In this document: piece after piece, positions 26,001-38,000 of the stretch
Layout of the letters: each line of letters opens with the position of its first letter
Numbering within the stretch: position 1 is the first letter of the stretch
From: Gorsachius magnificus
Taxonomy: Eukaryota > Chordata > Aves > Pelecaniformes > Ardeidae
Assembly (NCBI GenBank): GCA_034008185.1
Contig: CM067086.1
Span: 1,922,001 to 1,986,000, forward strand
DNA length: 64,000 nucleotides
Reading direction: 5' to 3'
Position numbers and translations under genes: made by a program
Notes under the pieces: generated by a model
The model's database searches: none
What the model saw: only the letters and a program-made list of their open reading frames with translations
What the model was told of the DNA's origin: nothing

Positions 26001-29000
26001 TGAATAGGGCATGCTCTACTGTCCTTAATGACACACCCCATGGCAGTCACAACGTTACAGGTAATTGCATTACTGCAGCTTAGTAAGCGACTGCCTGATT
26101 ACTACAGTCAGAACTGGTTGAAGATATGAAGGCTGATGGCAGCTTTGGCAACAGTGACCAGAAGACAGTGGATTTTAGGGGCCTGAGAGCAGTAAAGAAG
26201 GCAAGCAGCAGACTGGAGCCCATGGGCTTCAGGAGAGCAGATGCTGAATTGTTCAGGGATGGCCGGGGAAGGGAGCCCAGGAGACCTGATTTTTTCATGG
26301 AAGGCAAGAACATAAGTAAGAGCTTCCTGTTGTACAAGAAAATGAGCAGGTGTGGAAAGAGCCCAGCTTGGCTGAGCAGGGAGCCCCTGGCTGAACTGAA
26401 ATGCAAAAAGGGAGCATGTGGGAGGTGGAAAGGGACATGCTCTCATGGAAGATTACAGGAGCAGGACCTGAGCATGCGGGAGTCAGAGTTAGGAAAGCGA
26501 AAGCTCACCTGGAGTTAAAACAAGTGAGAGACGTCAGGGTCAGCAAGAAGGACTTCTGTAGACACATTAGCAGCAAAGGAAGTTGAAGAAAGGTGTTGGC
26601 CTGCTGCTGAATGAGGTGGGCAATTCAGTGGCATGGGGCATGGCAAAGACTGGTTGCGCTATGCTCTCTTTGCCTTGGTCTTTTACTGGCAAGGTCTGCT
26701 CTCTACTTCCCAAGTCCCTAACCTAGTGGCAGAGTCAGAGAAATGCTTCCCTCCCTCAGCATCCTGGAAGACTCAGTTCTGGGCCATTTAAATAAAGTAA
26801 GAAGGTGGGACTAGGTGGGCTGCAGCCAAGAGGGTGCAGGCTGATACCGCTGTGAGGCTGCTTTCGACCGCTTTGCATCTTCTTTGGTCATCTGGATAAT
26901 AGGACAGACTACACCTTCATCAAGTTCATGGGTGACACCAAGCTGATACACTGGAGGATGGTGCTGACATTCTGAGGGATCTTGACAAGGTGGAGGAGGG
27001 TCAGCAAAAGCAAATGATGACTCCTGCACCTGGGACAAAAGAACCCCGAAGAATCCCATGCATTGCTACAGCCCAGCTGGCTGGAAGCAGCTCTGCAGAA
27101 GTACTTTGGGTGCCTGGTGGGCAACAACTTGACTGTAAGTGAACAGTGAGGAAGGCTAGTTGTTCACTTGGTTCCATTAGCACAAGGATAGCTATCAGGG
27201 TGAGGCAAGTGATTACTTCCTTCTGCTTGGGTCATATTTGAAGTATTGTGTCCAGTTTCCCTTCACTGCAAGATGAGAGGTCTAGACAAATTGGAAAGAG
27301 TCAAGTGGAGGATCACCAAGACGGTTACAGGGCTGAAGCGTAGGATGCACACAGTGAGGCTGCATTTGTTAAGTCTGGAGAGAGAAGAGAAGAGAAGGCA
27401 AAGAGGGGACCTAACTGCAGTATTCCTCCACCTGAAAATGTGTTACAAAGAGCCCGAGTCTCTTGGAGGTACACAACAAAAAGGCAAGAGGCAACAGACA
27501 ACCTGCCACAAGGAGAAGTACAACTGGAATTAAGGGAAAGACAGTCACAACGGTGGTAGTCAGACACTTGAAAACAGGTGCCCAAAGAGGCTGTGAAATC
27601 TCCATCACTGCTGACTTCCACAAACTGATTGGGCTCAGCCCTGAGCAACCCGAGATAACTTGGAGGATAACTTTTTAGCAGGGGATCAGACTAGATGACC
27701 TCCAGAGGTCCCATCCCACCTCAGCTATTTTATGATCCTATTATTGTGCCCAAGTCTGTACTTCAACTGTGAAGTAAAACTTTTGCCCGTTTTCTGCAGC
27801 TCTGGCTTTTATACAACTAGAACTAGGTGGTACAGACCAGAATTTAGGGTCAGTCAGCCATGACACTCACAAACACTTCAGTCTTGGCTTTTAAGTGGCA
27901 CCTGCTTCTGAATGACTGAATCACATCACATCCAAAGGTAACATACTTCCATTGCCAGAACTATTAGCCAATACAAACACAGGATGTTTTAAAACTAAAA
28001 GAATATTTCAAATCCTGTTTATGTTCTATGATTCATATATTTTATTCCTAAATTTCGCTGAAACTGGAGACTGGAATTAGAATGGCCAGCATAGGATTCC
28101 TGCTTGCAGTCAAAGAAATCAATGTGGTTTTTCTTTATGTCAGTGCAAATCAGTACTAATGGACATGGGTGGAAGAAAAATTAACCTTGTGAATAGACTA
28201 TCTTGGCTGTGGATTTCAGACCACAGAGCTGGGCTGGATAATTTGAAGCTGCAAACCTTTCCTGCCATCCCCTCTGGGTTCATGGGGCAATGTCTTTGGC
28301 CACAAGAGTATCCTCTGGTCTCATTCATGTTGGCAGTTATGCTGAGATGATGTAGTAGCTCAGAAATACAGTATGAACGTGGTCGTTTTAGGAAGTTACT
28401 GTGCATTGGCACTAGCAGGCCATGCCGGTGCTCTTACCTTGAGATAAACACAGGAAAATTTAACTCTTGCCTTAAAGACTGTGTAAATGGGCATCTCTTA
28501 TATGGTAGCTTGCAAAGTTATGCTAAATGAATCATGTGTCTTCCAGGTATATGAACAAACACTTCCTGTTGCAATGAAAAGGTAGTGAAAACCAAAATCT
28601 TGTCAACCACTCTGAAAATCTGAGCCTTCCTATTTAAGCTTTCTCCCACAGCCAGAAAGGATGAAGCCATAAGCATCATTGTGTGTGCTTCACAGTTCCC
28701 CTTTATACGGAAAACTAAACTCTTTCTTGTGCCTGGAGACATGGAAGAAAAGTGCTTAGCAGTTTTTCGAGGCCCCCTTACAGATCATGGGTTTGTGACT
28801 TAACCCCAGAAATATCAGTGGAGTCACAACAGGGGCAAATACAGCCTCCCTCTTTGAGAATCAGTGTCCACAACGCTGCACCGCTCTTCTGTCTCTCCCC
28901 ACACTAGCCTCTCCTCTTCTAAAAACCTGTTCCTGGCTCATGTCTTCTGGAGAGAAGGGCTCTGTAAAGCAATCTGGGCAATTGCCCAAAGCAATCTGTA

Positions 29001-32000
29001 AAGCAATTTTCTATGAAGGAACCAGCATCTGCCTCCCTGGCAGCAACCCTCCCGCTGAGGAGGCTGCCTGCTGCCACCAAGGAACTCTGCAGCCCAAGGA
29101 AGGCGCTGCTGTTTCCTCAACATGTAAGCAGTTCCCACAAAGGATGGTCTGCTCCCACCTTAAGAGCAAAGCTCTTGGGAATCAGGGGAATGACTCAAGT
29201 TAGACCCTCCCGTAGAGGGTCCAGTTCTGCATGCCTGTAACATATTTGGGGAAGAGCTGAGATGTGCTGACATCCTCTAAAGGCAGCTGGACACACGAAG
29301 CCTTGCAGAATAGGCTCTTAACTGCTTGCTGTCCTGTTTCCTTGCTCTATTTGTAGCATGATTCAGAGGCTGAAAATATAGTCTGGCTTTGCTTTGGAAC
29401 AACTGAATTGCTCAAGCCTGGTAAATACTTTGGTGCTGAAGCTGTACATCGCTTTGTTCTTCAATGGTTATTATTCCCAGGAATTATCTTTGCTCCAGGG
29501 ACAATCCTGGGTTTCCTGGGACATTCAAGGCAACACATCTTCCCTCCTTTAAGCCCTGAGCAGGCAGGTACAGTAATCCTAGGTGGTACTGCTGAGGTTA
29601 GTTAATGAACTTGAGAGCTGGGCTTGCTCTGCCCTAAACAGAGCACTGATACGAGGCGTTTAGCATTCCAGTTAATATTTCTTTTTATTAAGAAAGTAAG
29701 CCCAGTGATGGCTTAGCGAGGTAATAGCAAGCTATTAACCCATAACTTGTACATCAAACATTAATTCTAGCTTAAGTCAACAGCTGTTCCCTGAAGCTCT
29801 TCAGTGTTTAGGTGGTGACGACCTGTCCTTTAGACAAATAACATGGTCACAAATAACTCTTGCCTGGGTGTGTATGTTTGGAGGATGGCTTCATCGCTTA
29901 CTGTCTGAGAAAGTCCTTCCTGAGGAGGGAAATGGGCCCTGAGTGCAAGTGAGAGCAAAGCCGCTACCTGAAAATCAACACAGAGGACCTTGTACTCAAA
30001 TACCGTGAGCAGGACGGAAGCCTTAAAGTGCGCTACTGGATTTGCCGGGAGGTGGCACCTTCCGTGGGCCATTAGATGTTAAAAGTCACAGTGGGAAGGT
30101 TGGCACGTTGGTAAGACCATTAAACCCTGGAGTTTATTGAGCAGATGGCAAGGAAGACTCAGAGGCTGATACAGGAAATATCTGTTTAGCAGGGCTGCCA
30201 TAGCTAGACATGTACAGGCTGGGAGACCACCAGCGTTTCTAGGTAATACCCTCTCGCCCTCCCTCCCTCCCTCACCCCCCATATTGCTTCTGGCTAAGAC
30301 GTGATGCCTGAAGGCACATTCTGCTTAATGTGCCAACATGAGTCTTCTTTCACTTACTATTTTAAGAATATCAGTGATTTCCTAGATTGTTTGTCTCACA
30401 TTGGGAAATCCTGGCCCTTGGTGGACTAGCTCCCAAAGCGAGGGATGTCAGATGAGGAAAGTGCCCATGCAGAGCCAACAGGAACAGAGAGCAGGGCCCT
30501 AACAGCCAGCAGTGCCTGGCAGAGCCACCTCTTCCCCCAACAGGGCCTGTCCCTGTTCACTCACTGCCTGCCAGGAATCTGGCACGAGCCACAGTCCGAC
30601 AAAACTACACCGCTTCCTTTGCAGCAATCCACTGAGGAACCGTAAACTGAGAAGTGCCCATCTTGTGTCCAAGGCATGCCCCAGATTGCAAAGGCAGTGT
30701 TAAAAAAACCCATCCGAGGAGCATCAGGAAAAAGAACATGGGGAACAAAGGAAAACCCTGGACTTCTGTCCAGTTTATGCAATTTTCCAGCTGCCTGTCC
30801 TTTGGGGCTTCTCACTTTACAGTGATTTGTGATATTTAGGACTGAATGTAAATGGTTTTCTGCACAGCCCAGCTACTCTGTTGCTTGAACCTTGCAATGG
30901 TCATAGGAAGGATGGTGATGGCCCATTTAGTTGTCCCAGTATCACCAAGTAAGTCTCTCCAAGGACACTGGGTGGAGTCTTGCTCACTGGGAAGCTGAAG
31001 CAAGTCATCTACCCTCTTTAACCTTCAGCTGCTCAGACGATGCCTTAACATAAGCTTGTCCTTCATGTGATATCAAATACAATTTTTGTCCAAAATCCCA
31101 ATCATTTTTCCCTCTCGCCCATTACAGTCCCATGCTCTTCCTACTCATCCATTTTGAGAACTATATTTAAAGTAACTAAAGGAAGGTTCTGGATTGATGC
31201 CACTGCAACATTCACCAATAAATCAGTTTTCCTCTGTCATCGAGTCAGGCTGCCGGGTTCTGCTTTACACCAACACTCAGGAGACCCTGGGGGGCTGCTA
31301 AGGCCTGTGGAAGGTGCTTAATGCAAGCAAATTCATATATACCATACAAGAGGGAACTTATGGGAAGTTTCCACAGAGGCCTGCGTTTCCAGCAGAAAAA
31401 TCTCAGAGGCCTATTAACTGGCCATGTTGAAAAACCCTGGCACAGAGTTTAAGGCAGCAATGTGATTTAGCTGCCAGTGCTTTGTGCTAATACAAATCCC
31501 CATCTAGGACTTGAATCCTGAGCTATAGATTATGGAAACGGCTCCAGGGGACACAGCCTGTCTGCGAGAGCCACTCGGTCTGCAAATGTAATTGCTTCAA
31601 ATATAAGCCCCCCATGCAGAGCTACATAGCCATAAGAAACCTTGGAGGAGACTCTCAAATATCTCATTGGTAAAGTTCAGCCAGCAATGAGGATGGTTAG
31701 ATTTCTATGTACCCTCTGTTCTAAGAAAAAAATGAATTTTCCCCCTTACATCAAGAGGTGGTTTGTTTGTGCTGGAATGAGATTTCATTTGAAGGGGATG
31801 TTCACGCTACCGGTAATCTATCTGGAACAAAGGAAATGAGAGGCTCAGTCCCTTTCTCCTGAAAAATCATTCTGAAAGGTGCATTATTTCCTAAATTATT
31901 CCATTCCTTCAAGGTAACATATAATGACTTTATAATGGCACAGTGATTGTGGCCTATTTCTTCATGGAAAGAAAGGGTAACTAGGTCATGGAGAAACAGA

Positions 32001-35000
32001 AATGAAAAGGCATTTGAGGCAAAAAATCAGAAAAATATTTCCAAGCTGCCTCAGAGGGAGAAATGTCTCTGCCTTTTGTTTATAGCCAAGGTTTTCAGCA
32101 CTCCTACCCCAAAGCACCAGAGTAGCAGGAAGGGTGGGGTTTCGCTTCATTACCCTGGGGAATGACTTTGGCTTGGACCTCGGTTCAAAAAAGCCCGCTC
32201 TCATTTTGTGGGCCAAGCACGTTGCTGTGCCTAAAAGGGGACCCAGGGGAGCACCATTTGCTGCCACCATTTCCTTTTCCCAGCTGACCTTGTCCGCCCC
32301 AGTGTCTCAGCGAGGCGCAGGGCCAGCTCAGGCTTTCTGTCTCCTTCACATCAGCACGGTCAGCACAAAGGGGCTGTGCTCACCTGGGCGTTGTGTCACC
32401 CATTGTCTCACTGGTCTCTCCTCAGTCTAAATCAATACATAGGTAAGACTGCCTCCTTTATTCTTTTGGAACATATTCAACAGCAAGAAATACCACCTGC
32501 AGTGATAATCTCCCCCCAGAGACTCACCAACGGGAGAGCTTCCCTGAGCTCCCATGCAGGTGCCTCCGTGCACACAGACACTACGTTTTCCCAAAGAAGG
32601 TGGCACTTCTGATCCTTGTTAATCTGATCCTTGTTAATATTCACCTCAGTGGTCAAACTCACTAACTCCAGTGAGACCAAGATCAGTCCCCTGAGATCCA
32701 CTCCAAGTGAAGAAAATAAGTGCATGAAGCTCATACAGGCACGAACTTCCTTGGAGGCGCTGCCAATACTAACTGCCAAAGTTTTATCAAACCCCTCTTG
32801 GCAATTAAGTCCCAACATGCCGAAGCTGCCATTAGGATCATTAGATCTAGATGCACAGAATCCATGAGGGACTGGAGAGCGCCCAGGAGGAGATGTTTTG
32901 GGATTTAAAAAATTAAGTAGCATTTTCAATTACTTTTGCCTTTTTGCACAATTTTTAATTAAGTCTGCAAATACTGGGTCACATTTTCTGCCCATCACAT
33001 TGGCAGCTGCAACAGATACTGATGTCACTCTCTTTTTTCTTCTGCATTTAGGACTTTCTGGAACACGGCAACAGGGAAATGATGCTGGTTTTACCACCAA
33101 ACATCACTGCCTCCCTGGGAATAGCTGGGGAGTAATGCAGCTAAATCTGCCCAAGCTCCCACTTGTTTCCATCCCCTTTCCAGGCACAGCGACTCGGTTT
33201 AACAAACCCGCTGGTGGCCCAGGAGGGCAATGAGGCGACTGATCTCTCAGAAAGGGAACTGGCTACGCATGGCTGGCTGGAGCCGCTGGGAGGTTTGCAA
33301 GGCCTGAGGGCTGATTCCTGTGAATCAGACATGGGGAGGGAAGTGCATGGCAACTCGAGATGAAGACTGAGGCTGTGCTGCAGGATTGAGAAATGAGAGA
33401 AAAGGAGCGGGAAGGGAGCTATTCCCTTCAGAGATGAGATACTGGGGGACATGCTGAGCACAAAGCTCAAGTGAGAGGCAGGACCGAAGCCCCTTTGTAA
33501 GGCAAGAGGCTGCAGTGTAAGAGGAATCCTCTTCTCTGCTCACCTTGGCTTTGTTGTCCATGGTAACAGCCAGCTGCATCCTCTTCCCCATCCTGAATGT
33601 GAACATATGATCTGCTTCCTCCTCCTCCTCCTCTTCCTCACTGCCAATACCGAACCCAGGGCTCACAGGACAGGGGCTTCCCCATTTCTCGCTCACCACC
33701 CTTTTGTCCTGGAAAACGAATCACTTCTGTTAGCGAATCCAGGCCCCTCGGCTCACCAATGCGACGCCCTTCCCCAAACACACCTGCACGCGAGCAGGGA
33801 GGCCAGCTACAGAAAAGGCAGGCCTTGCCCCGAGGAAGCTGGCTGTGCCCGGCACGGTGCCGTGACATTCCTAGGGAACAAGGGGCTCGTTGTCCGCTCA
33901 GCAGCGAAACCCACAATTACAGCGGGTCTGGAAAATCCTTTGCACTTACAAATCTGACATTTCAGACTAAAATGCCAGAGTTATAGGAAACAAATGTCAT
34001 CCTCATCTCTTTCTGCAGCACTCTGAGTTAGATCAGGAAAGCCTAAGTCTTGCTGGAGATGGCCTGGGAAGCCAAGTGGGTGGCTCCTGAGGGTGGTGCT
34101 CACCATCGAGAGGGCTGGGCTATCTTGTCCATAGTGTTCAGTCTGGGTAATTGCATCTTTCAGGTCCTGTATGAGAGAAAAATGTGTGCAACAGTGCACC
34201 TCTGAAGAAAAGCAAGGGCCGGGGCGTGGCTGAGAAGTGAGCAATGCACGAGCCTGGCTCTAACAGGCCAGGAGTGCCGGCTGCACGGAAGGAGGGTGGG
34301 CTGGCTCGGCAAGCTCCGCGCTCGCTCTGCCAAAGGACTTCAGCCAGGGGTTACAGCTGGACTGGCCGGGTGGTTCACCAAGCCCCGTACTGCCAGGAGA
34401 GGTGGACAGGGCTCTGTCAGACACAGATTTGGTCCAGTTAGGAAGGAAGCCTGGGACTTGCAGCATTTGCCCCAGTTGTGGGAAGCCCCAAAGCAACCAA
34501 GGGCTACTTGCTTTGCTTGCTCACAAAGCCTAAGGAGACCATGACTTTGCCCAGCCCACAGGCATCCTCAGAAGCATTCCTGATGCCTCCAATGACACAC
34601 AACACCCCTGATACGTTCTGCCTACGTATTTGCAGCAGTGATGACACCTGGGACCCATCCAGGCCAAGCGTGCCTGTTCATACATTCTCTCGCCTGTTAA
34701 TTCTGCGTGCTTGGGTACAGGTGCCTGCACATGCCTGGAGATGTATGTGGATCAGCTAAAATCACTTTGACCACACATCTCTGCAGAGCTTTTACATCCT
34801 TTGGGATGAGCTATGTCCTATGCCTGAAAGAGCTTTCCTATGGAGGCTCTGTCTTTCAGAAATGTCACGTTGCTGAGGTAGGACTGGAGTGAGAGCTGGC
34901 CAGCGGAGAAGGAGAGGCAGCACTTACGTTGTGAGCCTTGGTGATGGTAATAGTGAGTCCATCCTGCTTGGGTCTCCTGGAGGTAACAGCCATTCCCTCC

Positions 35001-38000
35001 TGCTCAGCTCGCTTTTTGTCCTCTTCTATTTCCTGAAACATATATATATCCTTATCATCAGCCTGCACCTGGATGTCTACAGATGTTGTCCATTTTCCTG
35101 CTTAGAATTTCTCCAAAATGGACTCACTTCCACCTCAGAGAGGGACTGGACCAACCTGTGTCCCAGCTGTGTGCCCCTGGAAGGGGTCACAAGCAGCTGT
35201 GACTTGCATGACCTATCCCTGTGCCAAAGGCACCTTAGTAAATCTCTTGTTGGCTCAGGGTGCCCACTGTGGTCTCAGCACTGACCCCCACAGGGGTCCA
35301 TTCCTGACAGGCACAGAAGATGATCAGTTTGAGGTTTGTGAAAGACTGGGTATAGGGCATGTGGAGAGGCTGAAAGATACACCAGGCCTGCAGAAAGGGA
35401 GGGCTGTGCACAGGAGCCGTGGTCCCTGTGCCAGTCTGGGGCCAGAGCATCATCTGTGGCCAAGGGAAGGTGGGCGAGATCTGGATATCTATGAGGCAGC
35501 TTCTTCTAGAAGGCAAGCAGTGGTGGCAGGAGGGTAGCAGTTTATAGTGGGGTAAGAGTTCCTCTCCGCCAGCTGCTTGTGGCATTCCACCTTTCCCGTA
35601 GCTTCCCATTATTCAATCATTATATCAATGGGCTGCCCAGGGAGGTGGTGGAGTCCTCATCCCTGGAGGTCTTTAAAAGAAGGATAGATGAGGTGCTTAG
35701 GGACATGGTTTAGTGGTGGGATGGCAGTGCTAGGTTAACGGTTGGACTCGATGATCTTAAAGGTCTTTTCCAACCGAGGTGATTCTATGATTCTATGATT
35801 CTATTATGTGCCATTTTTTGCTGCCACCAGAAAAGGTCCAAAATGGCTCCTATGGTATCAAAGGAAATGTATTCTAAGCAAGACTCAGCCCAGAGCACCA
35901 CTCAGTCTCTCAGCTCTGCATCCAAAACATGGAGCATGCTCTGGGTTTTCAGGTTTTTACCACGGCTCTTTGTCAAACTCGAGGCTGCCCACCCAGCTGG
36001 CAAATGTTAAAGAGCTCCTAAAGCCAAGTGGCCTTGGGCACATGCAGGAGAATATCCCAGACGAGCCAAGGGGGACCCTTCTGCCGTATGCAGACTCACC
36101 TGGTATCTTCGTATGAGTGCTTCATTCTTTTTCCGCAAAGCCAAGATTTTCTTATCAAGTTCAACATCTTTCTGCTCCTTCTTCCTTAACACTGCATCAT
36201 CCACAGCAGCATCCTGAAAAGGAGCAAAGTTCTTCTCAGTCATCACACCAACAGGACAAAACCTGCTTCTTCCGTCTGGACAGGGTGGGAAGTGAAAGAG
36301 TCTTTCCCCGCTATTTCTCCCCCGGTCCTCTGTTAAAAAGAATACTGTATGTTGTAAATTGACTTTTTCCTGACACAATTGACCTTTTATTTTCTTACAG
36401 TTTTTGTTCAGCAATGAGGTAAGTAGAGCAAAAAGCCATTTTGATGGCTGTCAGTAGGCTCCAGAGTTAACACACTACTTAGCTGCATGCCGTGAAGGAC
36501 ACCTCTCCCTGCTGTTGGTTCAGGTGTTCTCAGGCACATCAGCTCCCCTCCATTCACATTCAGAGAGCACCTTGGTTACCACAGGGGATAACAAATTGGA
36601 TTTTTTAAACTCTAATGACAGCAGGGTCTGGCGAAAATTAATGCTGATGAGGATCAACACACTGCAGCAAGCTGATCCATATCATCTCGACTCTGCCTGG
36701 TGTTTGCATGAAGAGCAAGGTGGCAAGGCTGAGATCTCCAAGGCACTGCAGGTCTATTTTTAAACAGTGTTTTTGTGCTCTCCTTATCAGCATGGCATCT
36801 GCATGCTGCAGAGATCTCATATTCCCCCTCCTTCACTCACACAGAGAGCTGGGTGAGATGAAATGAGACTGAGGAGGGAAGGAAAGGAACCCCAAATCTC
36901 TGAGCAGGCTTTGCACGCCTGGACACCTATTTCGCTGATATGGCAACTCTAACCACCAACAGGCCACACCCAGCCTGCAGCCTTTGCCATTCGGCCTTCT
37001 GCAGTAAATCCGCTGCAGGAGCACTGCGGCAAATCTAGCTGCCGTGCACAATGCATATTGCCACACCGCCAGAAAGTTTGGAGGAATCAAGAAGGAAAGG
37101 TAACGAAACGGTCAGCCATCTCGCTACACCTAGATGTTGCTCCTGCAGGTGACTCTCAGGGTTGTGTCCCTATGAAGCGGAAAAAGCCAGTGCATGGCAG
37201 GAAGGCATACTGATGGTCCCCAAGAGCTGGCAAAGAGGTCCATGTCCCACTCTACTCAGCACTTGTCAGGCCACACCTGGAATACTGTGTACGGTTCTGG
37301 TCCCCGCTGTACAAAAAAGATGTTGACAGGCTGGAGGGGTCCAGAGAAGAGCCACCAAGGTGATGGGGAAGCCTGATGTATGAGGATGGGCTGGGAGAGC
37401 TGGGTTTGTTCAGGCTGGAGCAAAGGAGGCTCAGGGGGGATCTCATCACCACGTACCAGTACCTAAGGGGTGGGTACAAGGAGGATGGAGACTCCCTTGT
37501 CACAAGGAGTCCCATGGAGAGGACAAGGGGGAATGGACACAAGTTGCTCTTGGGGAGATTCCGACTGGACACGAGAGGGAAGTTTTTCCCCATGAGAACA
37601 GTCACCCATGGGAACGATCTCCCCAGGGGAAGGGTTGGCTCCGCCACACTGGGCACTTTAAGCCTCAGCTGGAGAGGGTGCTGGGCCATCTTGTCTAGGC
37701 TGGGCTCTTGCCCGGAGAGGTTGGGCCGGGTGATCCTGGAGCTCCCTTCCAACCTGGGATTCTGGGATTCTGGGATTCTATGTGTGCCCCCTCAGGGCAC
37801 CTCAGCCCCCAGCCATACCCCGGGGGTAGGGAGAGGGACCTGCCCAGGGGAAAGCTGCACCCCACCTTTAACCCCAGCCTCGGAAGCTTTCCCAGCCCCA
37901 GCCCGGCGCTAACCTGACAGCCACTATAAATCTGGTCCTAAAACTGCCCCAGTTGCATGGGCATACTGGGCAAAACTGGTGAGGTTTCGGTAGCGGGACG

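Larger units (their letters stand above)
23972..33543. other. CCDC9B intron between exons 5 and 6
   Basis: This 9.6-kb intron separates the duplicated exons. It contains a plus-strand CR1 fragment at 26.9-27.7 kb and an isolated 143-codon frame on the minus strand near 25.2 kb. I see nothing else that I can name between 28 and 33.5 kb. Confidence 0.5.
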
